A stretch of 64,000 bases of DNA from Paenibacillus gallinarum (GTDB taxonomy: Bacteria > Bacillota > Bacilli > Paenibacillales > Paenibacillaceae): contig NZ_JACSQL010000001.1 of assembly GCF_014836635.1 (NCBI RefSeq), forward strand, positions 248,001 through 312,000. The letters run 5' to 3'. Below are positions 8,103-16,580 of this stretch, piece after piece (within the stretch, counting starts at the first letter, position 1; each line of letters starts with the position of its first letter). The notes below the pieces were generated by a model, which saw nothing but the letters and a program-made list of their open reading frames with translations, had not been told where the DNA came from and ran no database searches. The translations under genes and the position numbers were made by a program.

Positions 8103-8675
8103 ATGTCTACCAAGAAAAAGATTACCATTACCATATTATCTGTATTTATAGTCATAACAGCCACCCTAGCTGTTTATTATATTGTTAATTACAATAGTGC
8201 CCAATCCATAAAAGAAGATGTTGGAGCAGTCAAAAAGACATTGAAACCTGGAGAGTCATTAAGCGTGATCGGAGAAATAAAAACGACCGATACGGATGAA
8301 GAAATTGATTTAGCAATGGCTCTTGCATTAAAAGATGATGTATATGTTATGAAGTCGAGTGTTGTTCGGGTGATGCATGATATGACACATCAGAAAGTGG
8401 TTGCTTCGGATAAATGGAACTCGATTCAAATGACTCCTGAACGGATCGAACAGATTATTAAAGTCATCGAAACCAAAGGAACCGGTTGGGATTTGTACGA
8501 CAACATGCTCAAGATCGCGAAGAAATGGCAAGCAGGAGATTTTTCGGAGATTGATAAAGATCATAATTATTTTTGGGAATTAGAGAATGGCAATATTGGT
8601 AAAGCGAAAGGGATCATGACGCCAGAAGAGGAAGCTGCTTTTATAGAAAAATATTGGGGTGAAAAAACCGAATAA
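8103..8675 (+). CDS. Membrane-anchored protein, DUF6241-like
   Basis: A 190-aa protein with one N-terminal membrane segment (ITITILSVFIVITATLAVYY) and an outer helical domain containing MALALKDDVYVMKSS, HQKVVASDKW and IQMTPERIEQ. This resembles small Bacillus proteins grouped as DUF6241; I recall the pattern but cannot confirm it. The function is unknown. AGGAATT precedes ATG. It stands alone, with a terminator directly after the stop. Confidence 0.7.
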   Translation: MSTKKKITITILSVFIVITATLAVYYIVNYNSAQSIKEDVGAVKKTLKPGESLSVIGEIKTTDTDEEIDLAMALALKDDVYVMKSSVVRVMHDMTHQKVVASDKWNSIQMTPERIEQIIKVIETKGTGWDLYDNMLKIAKKWQAGDFSEIDKDHNYFWELENGNIGKAKGIMTPEEEAAFIEKYWGEKTE

Positions 8676-8700
8676 AAAAAGACCGTTAAGGTCTTTTTTA
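8676..8700 (+). terminator. Rho-independent terminator
   Basis: AAAAAGACC-GTTAA-GGTCTTTTT begins at the base after the stop codon of the preceding gene. Confidence 0.9.
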
Positions 8701-8763
8701 GTATAAATGGATGATGTCTCAATCCTTCTTATGATGCTATGTAGGATGGTCTTATAACCAAGC

Positions 8764-9120
8764 CTAAGGACTACAATAATGTTTAAATTTGTTTATGAAT
8801 GTATACCATTGTTTCATAGCAGCCGTGAAATGTAACCCGTACTGTTGTTTGAACTCCTCTTCCGTATGATCTTCAAAATATTCAAAGATAAAATAATAGA
8901 TCGTATTTTCAACCACGTTTATTAATTCTTTTAATCTGAATTTTTCGCTTGAAACGCAAGGTAATTTATTAAATTCCTCCAGTGCGATGACATGAACTTC
9001 CATATGTTCGCGATAATAAGCTAAGGCTTGACTAGCAGTAAAACTCTCATTTCCCATTAATACCTCAATTATTTCATCGATTCGATTGATTTCATTTTTT
9101 AATATTTCTATTTCCTTCAT
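8764..9120 (-). CDS. Hypothetical helical protein
   Basis: A 118-aa soluble, mostly helical, acidic protein ending FKHYCSP. ATG at 9120 is preferred because AAAGGAG lies 11 bases upstream; a longer reading from TTG 9174 has no such site. No family is recognised. It is transcribed divergently from the histidine phosphatase gene, with about 220 AT-rich bases between. Confidence 0.6.
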   Translation of the reverse strand: MKEIEILKNEINRIDEIIEVLMGNESFTASQALAYYREHMEVHVIALEEFNKLPCVSSEKFRLKELINVVENTIYYFIFEYFEDHTEEEFKQQYGLHFTAAMKQWYTFINKFKHYCSP

Positions 9121-9339
9121 TGCAGGAAATACTCCTTTCATAGAACCATACCAAACATATAATCTATCTATCAAAGTATAATTTTCAAGTCAGATTAGTC
9201 AATGTATCTGAAATAATTCTAATATAATAATTATATTAATAAAATGGATTTTTAGTAGGCATGTCGTAAATTGACCTATAATTTGTCTTATATTGATTTC
9301 CTTATTCCATTAATAACTTATAAAGAAAGAGGGATAGAT

Positions 9340-9933
9340 ATGGCCATCATCGGACTGATAAGACACGGAATTACAGATTGGAATAATGAATATAGAGCAC
9401 AGGGCCTAGCAGATATACCTCTAAATGAAGTAGGACAAAGGCAAGCTGAATTACTAGCACAAAGATTGAAGAACGAGGACTGGGATTATATTTATTCGAG
9501 TGACTTATCTAGAGCCCTTGAAACAGCGGAAATCATCGGGAGAATTAAAAATATCGATGTGAAGATTGATGAGCGATTAAGAGAAATGAACTGCGGACTG
9601 ATCGAGGGAACAACGGAACAAGATCGAGTGAATAAGTGGGGATACGGCTGGTCCAAATTAGATCTTGGGATGGAATCGAATGATGACATTATTTCAAGAG
9701 GTGTGGAATGTTTTATGGATCTTTCAGAAAGGCATCCTGACAAAAAAGTATTGATCGTAAGTCACGGAGCACTGATCGGTCTATCATTAAAAAAACTCAT
9801 TCCGCACTTTGATACATCAGAACATTTACACAACACATCGGTGACCATTCTAGATAAAGCGGAGCCTCGTTGGAATTGTAAGCTATATAACTGTATTACT
9901 CACCTGAATACGGAAAGGTGTGAATCTAATTAA
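9340..9933 (+). CDS. Histidine phosphatase (phosphoglycerate mutase-like)
   Basis: A 197-aa phosphatase of the PGM/CobC branch. The catalytic motif is LIRHGITDWN at residues 5-14, the second-site residues are YSSDLSRALETA, and the late histidine is in VSHGALIG. It likely dephosphorylates a small metabolite. ATG 9340 is preferred to an upstream start because AGAGGGATAG precedes it and the protein begins directly at the first strand. The 3' end overlaps the next gene by 14 bases. A second family member is at 44646. Confidence 0.87.
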   Translation: MAIIGLIRHGITDWNNEYRAQGLADIPLNEVGQRQAELLAQRLKNEDWDYIYSSDLSRALETAEIIGRIKNIDVKIDERLREMNCGLIEGTTEQDRVNKWGYGWSKLDLGMESNDDIISRGVECFMDLSERHPDKKVLIVSHGALIGLSLKKLIPHFDTSEHLHNTSVTILDKAEPRWNCKLYNCITHLNTERCESN

Positions 9934-10339
9934 TATAAAATGCGTGGTAGCGATCGTATTAGTTCTCATGTTTATTACAGGCTGTACGAAGTCCGAGCCG
10001 AAGGATGCGATTACCTCCATTACCTCTATAGAGCTAGAATGCAACACTCCAATATCAGAAGTGAAATGTGAAAACCAATCTTTTAATGATGAGGAATCAA
10101 TTAAGATATTTGAAGAGGCAATAAATACGGCAGTAGAGATGTTGGGACAGCTAGATTACAGTGCAGAATATAATATGACCATTTCATATTCCAACAATGC
10201 AACTAAAAATTATGATCTATCTTTGAGATCAGATCGAACAATGAAGGGATTATTGGTGGACCAAGGGAATACAAGTCAGGGATATGAAATATCAGTGGAT
10301 CATGCCAACAAATTAAGGGATTTAATATCTAAACGCTAA
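9920..10339 (+). CDS. Small secreted lipoprotein
   Basis: A 139-aa protein with a signal peptide and lipobox FITGC (residues about 18-22), then a hydrophilic domain with strands (ELECNTPISEVKC; YNMTISYSNNATKNYDLSLR). GTG start with GGAAAGG just upstream; the overlap with the preceding gene suggests coupled translation. A similar small lipoprotein is at 40355. No function can be assigned. Confidence 0.72.
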   Translation: MNLINIKCVVAIVLVLMFITGCTKSEPKDAITSITSIELECNTPISEVKCENQSFNDEESIKIFEEAINTAVEMLGQLDYSAEYNMTISYSNNATKNYDLSLRSDRTMKGLLVDQGNTSQGYEISVDHANKLRDLISKR

Positions 10340-10414
10340 ATAATGATCCTGCTATCGGAACTAATATGACACATGTAGTTCCATGGAAGAATAATGACAG
10401 AGGGGAACTAAATA

Positions 10415-11212
10415 ATGAATATGTATGGTTGGGAGAACTGCCCACAAGAGGTACGAGATCAGGTATACAAGCTTAATTCATCTCTCATTCACTATTTAGG
10501 ATCAAAAATAATAGGAACGTATATTCATGGTTCACTATCACTTCATAGTTTCAATCCCAAAAGCAGTGATATTGATATGATAGTTCTCGTATCTGAAAAA
10601 ATTGATTTAGAAACAAGATTTAATTTAGTTAAGGAATTGCTTCTCCTTTCTACAAATCCTTCCCCAATTGAAATCAGTTTTATAACAAGCGATGCAATTT
10701 TCCCGTGGCAACATCCTACTCCTTTTGAATTACATAGCAGTGAATATTGGAGAAGTAAATATGAAGAACGTGTGGCTGAAGAAGATAAAGAATTCTGGGC
10801 TGAGACACCGACAGATTCGGATTTAGCATGTCACCTTACATTAGTAAGGAAGAAAGGGATATGTATTTATGGGAAGCCCATCTATGAAGTTTTTCCTGAA
10901 GTACCTGAAGCGGACTTTCGTTCTTCAATATGTAGTGGGATAGGTTACGCTGCATCTGTTTTAAGGTCCAACCCGATTTATGGAATTCTTACACTTTGCA
11001 GAGTGCTGTCATATTTAGAGACAAACGAAATATTCTCAAAACGAGAGGCTGGTTTATGGGCACTCCCAAAGATACCGGATCATCTAACGTACATTGTTAT
11101 AAATGCAGTTGAAGTGTATGAAGGTACAAGAAATGAGATGATTGATATCAATGAAGATCACTTGGAGGAATATAGTACACTCATGAGGAACCATATTGAC
11201 TCCGCTTTATGA
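10415..11212 (+). CDS. AadA-like nucleotidyltransferase (DUF4111 type)
   Basis: A 265-aa protein of the streptomycin/spectinomycin adenylyltransferase class. The nucleotidyltransferase signature is YIHGSLSLHSFNPKSSDIDM (GS...D-x-D, residues 36-55), followed by the DUF4111-type helical domain with LTLCRVLSYLETNEIFSKREAG. It would adenylylate an antibiotic or another small molecule. Whether it gives resistance cannot be told. A related gene with a frameshifted end lies at 59055. RBS GAGGGGAA precedes ATG. The next gene overlaps by 4 bases in raw ORF terms. Confidence 0.82.
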   Translation: MNMYGWENCPQEVRDQVYKLNSSLIHYLGSKIIGTYIHGSLSLHSFNPKSSDIDMIVLVSEKIDLETRFNLVKELLLLSTNPSPIEISFITSDAIFPWQHPTPFELHSSEYWRSKYEERVAEEDKEFWAETPTDSDLACHLTLVRKKGICIYGKPIYEVFPEVPEADFRSSICSGIGYAASVLRSNPIYGILTLCRVLSYLETNEIFSKREAGLWALPKIPDHLTYIVINAVEVYEGTRNEMIDINEDHLEEYSTLMRNHIDSAL

Positions 11213-11247
11213 TGTCCGCCGGAAAAAGAGGAATAAGGAGAATGGTA

Positions 11248-11796
11248 TTGAACAAAAAAATACGCTTATCCATCCTTATTATTGGTATAGCTTTGATCAC
11301 CTTCATCATGATATCCATATACCCGAAGACCATTCACTTACATGCACAAGGAATGAAGTATAGACTAGGTGCTGAACATATTGGAGATGAGAAGTCTGTA
11401 GCAATAGATATGGATGGCACCGTATATACAAGCCTTACAGGGAATAAAAGATTTGTAGGAACGATCACGATTGAAGGCGAAGAAATACCAGTACCTGAAC
11501 ATCAAAGACAGATAGAGATTAATTTGGGAAAAGACCTTAGTGGGATTATGCTATATCAATATAATGAAGATAAAGGGATTAGCCATTTTTTGTATGGAAC
11601 CATTTTTCTGAATCGTTCCTTTCGTGAGGCAACATTTACGGTGATGGATCGGGATTTAGAAGAAGGTAACCAAGGGGGTAATTGGAGCGGATACGATGGA
11701 ATTATGATCACCGTTCCCGCTTCAGATCGAGCGGAGGCACTCCGTATATCGAATCATCTGATGAAAGAATATCTGGACGGTTATATTTTACATTAA
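11248..11796 (+). CDS. Membrane-anchored hypothetical protein
   Basis: A 182-aa protein with one N-terminal membrane segment (LSILIIGIALITFIMISIY) and an outer beta-rich domain (IDMDGTVYTSLTGNKRFVGT). TTG at 11248 is the best start because AGGAG lies 7 bases before it; the in-frame ATG at 11242 is only one base from that site. The gene follows the nucleotidyltransferase closely and ends at a strong terminator. No family is recognised. Confidence 0.7.
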   Translation: MNKKIRLSILIIGIALITFIMISIYPKTIHLHAQGMKYRLGAEHIGDEKSVAIDMDGTVYTSLTGNKRFVGTITIEGEEIPVPEHQRQIEINLGKDLSGIMLYQYNEDKGISHFLYGTIFLNRSFREATFTVMDRDLEEGNQGGNWSGYDGIMITVPASDRAEALRISNHLMKEYLDGYILH

Positions 11797-11822
11797 CCAT
11801 TTTAAAATAAAATATGGGTACG

Positions 11823-11860
11823 AAAGGAATCTTATCTACTATAGATGAGGTTCTTTTTTT
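11823..11860 (+). terminator. Rho-independent terminator
   Basis: GAATCTTATCTA pairs with TAGATGAGGTTC (G-T pairs included) around CTA, followed by seven T. It separates the accessory region from the nitrate cluster. Confidence 0.88.
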
Positions 11861-11921
11861 ATTCTACAATAAGGCACCTTTATTAATTGTCTGCTTTTGT
11901 TAAATATATACCTTTATATAT

Positions 11922-11937
11922 TGTGATATTAGTCACA
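11922..11937 (+). promoter_or_regulatory. FNR-type site and promoter of nreBCA
   Basis: TGTGA-TATTAG-TCACA matches the Bacillus Fnr/CRP consensus TGTGA-N6-TCACA. A -10 box TAGAAT at 11960-11965 puts transcription start near 11971, so the site centre is at about -41.5, the usual position for activation. The half-site overlaps a second palindrome, TCACAATTGTGA. Confidence 0.75.
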
Positions 11938-12000
11938 ATTGTGATGCGATTCTGAGTGTTAGAATTTAAAGTAAGCAACAAAGAAACAAAGAAGGGGTGA

Positions 12001-13260
12001 TTGTCTTTGATGTCTACACCGGCTCAGAAGACGAGAGCTTTTATGAAATTCATGGTGAAAAACGGCATTCTCACGGTGAGTATGACGTTAATTATAGTCC
12101 TTACCATTCGTGCCATTGAGCAGGAAGTAGATCGAAGGTGGGTAGAAGATCTGCCTATTTTTTTATTTGTGCTCGTCATTACGACGTTATTCTTCTTCAT
12201 GATCTATTGGCAAAGCCATAAGCTTCGTTCTGAACAGGAATTGTTCACGAATGTATTTCAGCATAGTCCTGATGGAATTCTGGTGACGGACAGCGAACTA
12301 AATATCATCCGCATGAATCCGACAGCGAAAGAGCTTCTTAAGATGGATCAGGATCCTGTCACGGTTAATTTTTGTAATCATTGTTCCAATTATGCGGGAC
12401 TGAATAAGCTATGTTCCTACCATAAATGCTTTATCACAGAACCGGGAACACAATATGTGGAAGTTCAATTAACGACGACAAAAGGAATAACGAGATCCAT
12501 GAATGCCAGTGTATCGCATTATAAAGATCCGATGTATGGACCACTGAATATCATTCGGTTTCAGGAAGTGGAAAAAGCAAGGCAAGAAGAACAAAACAAA
12601 ATTGCGAAGATGATTACTCACTCTATCTTGTCAGCACAAGAAAATGAGCGAAAGCGAATCTCCCGTGAGCTGCATGATGGGATTGGTCAGTCCCTGTATA
12701 GTATTCTCATTCAGACAGAAGTGATGAAATCTTTATTAGAAGATGAGAAAAAGTCTGTGGTCGACGAGCCATTAGATGCTCTGCAGGAGTCGATTCGAGA
12801 CACGATTGAAGATATCCGTGATTTATCCGTAGAGCTCAGACCTTCTGCGCTAGATGATATGGGACTTGTGGCTGCGCTGCGTAATTATGTCCGGCTGTAT
12901 GGTCAGAAATTTGGCATTCAAGTGTTGCTCACCATTGAAGGGGATAGTGAGTTGTTACCATCAGCTCATGAAATTGCATTTTACCGAATTATACAAGAAG
13001 CTCTTACAAATGCGGCTAAATATTCACGTACAGAAGTAGTTGAAGTAAAACTGAAAGTTGAACCTAGACTAGCAGAGCTGCAGATCCGCGATTACGGCGT
13101 AGGATTTACGGTGACCTCTGAACTTCGTCAAGGAGTTGGTCTTTACAGTATGGAAGAGCGAGTGAATATTCTCCAAGGTGAATTTGATATCAAATCGAGT
13201 CCAAGGGAAGGAACAGTAATTGAAGTGAAAGTGCCCATCGACGAATCGATACCTTTTTAA
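12001..13260 (+). CDS. nreB: NreB-like oxygen/nitrate sensor histidine kinase
   Basis: A 419-aa kinase with two N-terminal membrane segments (about 22-40 and 50-70), a PAS domain (about 78-190), and HisKA_3 plus HATPase (about 205-415; phosphorylation site in ELHDGIGQSL, N-box EALTNAAKYS, G-box GVGLYSMEER). Four cysteines in the PAS (FCNHC, then LCSYHKC; spacing C-x2-C-x9-C-x4-C) could hold an oxygen-labile iron-sulfur cluster as in staphylococcal NreB. That NreB is soluble with different spacing. Start choice is open (TTG 12001, TTG 12007 or ATG 12010; the GGGG box favours the later ones). First gene of nreB-nreC-nreA. Confidence 0.85.
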   Translation: MSLMSTPAQKTRAFMKFMVKNGILTVSMTLIIVLTIRAIEQEVDRRWVEDLPIFLFVLVITTLFFFMIYWQSHKLRSEQELFTNVFQHSPDGILVTDSELNIIRMNPTAKELLKMDQDPVTVNFCNHCSNYAGLNKLCSYHKCFITEPGTQYVEVQLTTTKGITRSMNASVSHYKDPMYGPLNIIRFQEVEKARQEEQNKIAKMITHSILSAQENERKRISRELHDGIGQSLYSILIQTEVMKSLLEDEKKSVVDEPLDALQESIRDTIEDIRDLSVELRPSALDDMGLVAALRNYVRLYGQKFGIQVLLTIEGDSELLPSAHEIAFYRIIQEALTNAAKYSRTEVVEVKLKVEPRLAELQIRDYGVGFTVTSELRQGVGLYSMEERVNILQGEFDIKSSPREGTVIEVKVPIDESIPF

Positions 13261-13283
13261 GAAGAGAGGATTATAAAAAATAT

Positions 13284-13937
13284 ATGGATATAAAAGTACT
13301 AATAGTGGATGACCATGCGGTAGTTCGTAGTGGGATTCGGGCTGTGCTGGATACAAAGCCGGGAATTACAGTGGTAGGTGAAGCGTCGGATGGAAGATCA
13401 TGTATAAAAAAAGCGCTGGAGCTAAAACCTGATATTGTTCTCATGGATCTGAGTATGCCGAATGGACGAGATGGACTGTATACGACAAGTGAGCTTTTGC
13501 AGTCTATGCCTGAGGTAAAGGTGATCATTCTAACCATGCATAACGATGAACAGTATTTGTTCAGGGCACTGAAGTCAGGAGCATCCGGATATGTATTAAA
13601 ATCGGCTCCCATTACAGAACTCGTAACAGCGATTAAACAAGTGCAGCAAGGGATGGTCTATTTACAACCAGCGGATACGAAAAAAGTGATACAAGCTTAT
13701 CTGCACGGAAATGCAGAGGATGCTGTAGACCGATTTGAAACGTTAACAGAGCGAGAAAAAGAAATATTTACGCTAGTCGCCAAAGGATACACCAATAAAG
13801 AAGTCGCGGAACTCCTTACAATCAGTGTGAAAACGGTGGAGAATCATAAAGGGAACATCATGGAAAAACTAAAACTAAGTAATCGCCGTGAGTTGATGGA
13901 ATTCGCCTTTAAAAGGGGGTTGCTCGAATTTGACTGA
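13284..13937 (+). CDS. nreC: NreC-like response regulator (NarL/LuxR type)
   Basis: A 217-aa two-domain regulator. The receiver domain has acidic residues in IVDDHA and the phospho-acceptor aspartate in IVLMDLSMP (about residue 54); the C-terminal LuxR HTH contains LTEREKEIFTLVAKGYTNKE and VKTVENHKGNIMEKL. It should be phosphorylated by NreB and bind GGG-N4-CCC palindromes seen before narK, mobB and narG. It starts 23 bases after nreB and overlaps nreA by 8 bases. Confidence 0.88.
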   Translation: MDIKVLIVDDHAVVRSGIRAVLDTKPGITVVGEASDGRSCIKKALELKPDIVLMDLSMPNGRDGLYTTSELLQSMPEVKVIILTMHNDEQYLFRALKSGASGYVLKSAPITELVTAIKQVQQGMVYLQPADTKKVIQAYLHGNAEDAVDRFETLTEREKEIFTLVAKGYTNKEVAELLTISVKTVENHKGNIMEKLKLSNRRELMEFAFKRGLLEFD

Positions 13938-14826
13938 ACCTTCTAGCCACCATGTAACGATCCAAAAACAAATACAAACGGAATTGGAGCAACTTAAATC
14001 GGATTTGAAACTGGACTTTATCGCGGTAGCACTTGCTGATGAGAATTATCGAGATATTCATTGGAAAATGGCGCTCGGGGCGAACACAGAACGCTATAAA
14101 AAAATTATGGTTCGTATGGGAAAAGGGATGGCTGGAAAAGTGTTGAAATCAAAAGCCCCTTATATCGTCAACTATTTTCCAGAGGAAGTGCGGGATGAAA
14201 TGCTGGAATATCCGATTTTCCTCATTGAGTCGATCCGTTCTGGTATGGGGGTATCTGTTGACTCATCACGGCCTGAACAAAAGTTATCCTATGGTGTATT
14301 ACTTGTAGGGCAACGAGAAGAACGAATATTCAGCCCACAAGAAGTCGAACGAGTAGAACAAAGTGCAGCAGCGCTCGCTGCTCTCTATGATCATACCGCC
14401 GCATTTGTCTCCTTAGCCGAGCCAGAAGAAGCAGAACAAGTAGATTTGACAGGTCCACTGCTACAGCAACTACGAAAATTGCATAAAGAAGGGGTTCAGT
14501 GTGAACTGCTGGATCAGCGGCTTACACGCCTTTCAAGTCATCGTCAGCAAGAAATTGCAGAAGTCTTAGATCTTCTGGTACATGATTATTTCAGTGGATT
14601 ATCTAGTGCCAAAATCACGCTGGAGCAGGATGCCATAGGGTATACACTTGTCGTGTATGAAGGGAAGGGAGCAAGCTCCCATACCCATGAGTCTTTTCAT
14701 GCCTTGAGAGAACTTCTAAAATCTCTGAAGTCGGATCTTGAAGTATCTGTAGCACAGCATCGTCAGTCCGTACGATTCGCCATTCCTACCCGTCAACTAA
14801 TGGATGAGATTCACTGGGAAGTATAG
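13930..14826 (+). CDS. nreA: NreA-like GAF protein with extra C-terminal domain
   Basis: A 298-aa protein. Residues about 10-155 form a GAF domain like NreA, the nitrate receptor that holds NreB in check (MALGANTERYKKIMVRMGKGMAGKVL; YPIFLIESIRSGMGVSV). Staphylococcal NreA is about half this length. The rest (about 165-298) has HRQQEIAEVLDLLVHDYFSG, TLVVYEGKG and VRFAIPTR in the order of the N, G1 and last strand of a kinase ATPase domain, but without the key Asn and Gly residues. TTG start with AAAAGGGGG 10 bases upstream; it overlaps nreC. Confidence 0.72.
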   Translation: MTEPSSHHVTIQKQIQTELEQLKSDLKLDFIAVALADENYRDIHWKMALGANTERYKKIMVRMGKGMAGKVLKSKAPYIVNYFPEEVRDEMLEYPIFLIESIRSGMGVSVDSSRPEQKLSYGVLLVGQREERIFSPQEVERVEQSAAALAALYDHTAAFVSLAEPEEAEQVDLTGPLLQQLRKLHKEGVQCELLDQRLTRLSSHRQQEIAEVLDLLVHDYFSGLSSAKITLEQDAIGYTLVVYEGKGASSHTHESFHALRELLKSLKSDLEVSVAQHRQSVRFAIPTRQLMDEIHWEV

Positions 14827-14850
14827 GCTAATTTAAAATAGGTGCATGAA

Positions 14851-14886
14851 GGGGGATTTCCTAGAGAACAATTGAGGGAATTCCCC
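14851..14886 (+). promoter_or_regulatory. Two NreC-type boxes before narK
   Basis: GGG-ATTT-CC(T) at 14853-14862 and GGG-AATT-CCC at 14876-14885. The second is centred about 44 bases before the start of transcription predicted from the -10 box GATAAT at 14912-14917. It also lies in a small hairpin (AATTG/CAATT), so a role as nreA terminator is possible. Confidence 0.6.
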
Positions 14887-14954
14887 AATTCTTTTTCGTC
14901 CTCTCTATAAGGATAATGAAATCATAGTAGTTAGTCTTATGAGGAGGATAGGTC

Positions 14955-16496
14955 ATGAAACCACCTAAAGCAATACTCCCCTTACAAACCCTAAGTTTGG
15001 TCTTAGGTTTTGCGGTTTGGGGTATTCTATCATCGTTAATCGTATTTATTAAGGACGGAATTCCATTAACGCCGGGACAATTGTCTCTCGTTACAGCAGT
15101 ACCTGTCGTACTTGGTTCAATCTTGCGAATCCCATTTGGTTTTTGGACCAACAAATACGGTGCTCGCAATATGTTTTTGGTCAGCTTCCTTGTATTGCTG
15201 ATCCCGGTATTTTACATTAGCCGAGCAGATAGTTTCATTGATTTAATTATTGGAGGTTTGTTCCTGGGGATCTCGGGTGCAACATTCTCCGTCGGTGTTA
15301 CTTCACTGCCTAAATACTATCCAAAAGAAAAACATGGTCTTGTTAACGGAATTTATGGACTTGGTAACTTAGGGTCCGCACTTAGTACGTTCTTCGCACC
15401 GGTGCTTGCAGAGCAATTTGGATGGCGTACTACGGTGCAAATTTATATGATTTTACTTGCTGTCTTTATTCTTGCGAACTTCTTCCTTGGTGATCGAAAA
15501 GAATCTAAAATGAATACTTCCTTGAAAGACCAAGTTAAAGGTGTATACAAGAATGAAAAGCTATGGTTATTATGCTTCTTCTACTTTATTACCTTTGGTG
15601 CTTTCGTTGCTTTCACTGTATTCTTGCCGAATCATCTCGTGAATAATTTTGGAATCAGTAAGGTGGATGCTGGACTGCGCGCAGCTGGATTCATTACACT
15701 CGCAACATTTATGCGTACAACAGGAGGATGGCTTGGTGACAAATTCAATCCATTCAAAATCTTGTTGTTCGTATTCGCCGGTTTAACCATTGGCGGTGTT
15801 GTTCTTGCGTTCTCTCCAGGAATTTCGATCTTTACCGTAGGATGCTTGCTCATTGGACTATGTGCAGGGATTGGTAATGGTACGATTTTCAAATTGGTTC
15901 CACTTTATTTTGCAAAACAATCGGGTATTGCAAATGGTCTGATTTCTGCACTAGGGGGCTTAGGTGGTTTCTTCCCGCCGCTGATGCTTTCTTCCCTGTT
16001 TGCGATTACAGGTCACTATGCGATCGGATTCATGGCACTGGCGATGGTTTCCTTGTGCAGTATCCTTCTCGTACTGTATATGTACTGGCAAGATCGTATG
16101 AAACTTGCTGAGAAAATCGTAAACACTACGTCGCAAGCTGTACTTGTGACGAACTCAAAAGGAATCATTCAGACAATTAACCCGGCCTTTACGGAGATTA
16201 CCGGTTACACTGCTGAAGAATCGATCGGAAAAACACCTGGATTCTTGAAATCAGGTAAACATGAAGGTCCATTTTATGATGTGATGTGGAAGCAGCTCAA
16301 AGAGAAGCATTCCTGGTCAGGCAACATTTGGAACAAGAAAAAGAACGGAAATCTATATCTGCAGTATTTAACGATTAACGGCATTCAAAATGATGTCGGA
16401 GAAGTCAATTATTATGTAGGTGTATTTAGTGAAGTTGATCCGAAAGAAGTTCAGAATGCTTCACTTAAAGTAGATCGAAATACAAAACAAAAATAA
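14955..16496 (+). CDS. narK: NarK-type nitrate/nitrite transporter fused to a PAS domain
   Basis: A 513-aa protein. Residues 1 to about 385 are a 12-helix major facilitator of the nitrate/nitrite porter family (GILSSLIVFIKDGIPLTPGQ; RIPFGFWTNKYGARNM; the conserved GGLGGFFPPLML near helix 10). Residues about 393-500 form a PAS domain (SQAVLVTNSKGIIQTINPAF; EITGYTAEESIGKTPGFLKS; NYYVGVFSEV). Ordinary NarK proteins end after the membrane part. It follows nreA and has its own NreC-type boxes; GAGGAGG precedes ATG. A terminator hairpin lies downstream. Confidence 0.88.
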   Translation: MKPPKAILPLQTLSLVLGFAVWGILSSLIVFIKDGIPLTPGQLSLVTAVPVVLGSILRIPFGFWTNKYGARNMFLVSFLVLLIPVFYISRADSFIDLIIGGLFLGISGATFSVGVTSLPKYYPKEKHGLVNGIYGLGNLGSALSTFFAPVLAEQFGWRTTVQIYMILLAVFILANFFLGDRKESKMNTSLKDQVKGVYKNEKLWLLCFFYFITFGAFVAFTVFLPNHLVNNFGISKVDAGLRAAGFITLATFMRTTGGWLGDKFNPFKILLFVFAGLTIGGVVLAFSPGISIFTVGCLLIGLCAGIGNGTIFKLVPLYFAKQSGIANGLISALGGLGGFFPPLMLSSLFAITGHYAIGFMALAMVSLCSILLVLYMYWQDRMKLAEKIVNTTSQAVLVTNSKGIIQTINPAFTEITGYTAEESIGKTPGFLKSGKHEGPFYDVMWKQLKEKHSWSGNIWNKKKNGNLYLQYLTINGIQNDVGEVNYYVGVFSEVDPKEVQNASLKVDRNTKQK

Positions 16497-16506
16497 AGGG
16501 ATACAA

Positions 16507-16560
16507 GCATGAACCACCGGAAAAATAGTGGATAACTTTATGTACAGGTGCCGTTCATGC
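16507..16560 (+). other. Structured element between narK and mobB
   Basis: GCATGAAC and GTTCATGC form a perfect 8-bp outer stem, continued by CACC/GGTG with a CC bulge and a 28-base inner part. It starts 10 bases after the narK stop and is followed by A-rich sequence, so it is not itself a terminator. It could be a 3' mRNA structure or a regulatory RNA. Confidence 0.35.
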
Positions 16561-16580
16561 AAAAATATCCTGTAGGACAT

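Noticed and set aside
10359..10480. Small ORF overlapping the start of the nucleotidyltransferase gene
   Set aside because: No ribosome binding site, and it lies mostly inside the clear coding frame of the next gene. The short resemblance of the region 10342-10365 to 6920-6940 (GATCCTGC) is too small to call a repeat.
11933..11944. TCACAATTGTGA as an additional regulator site
   Set aside because: It overlaps the FNR palindrome and shares its half-site, so it cannot be separated from it by sequence alone.
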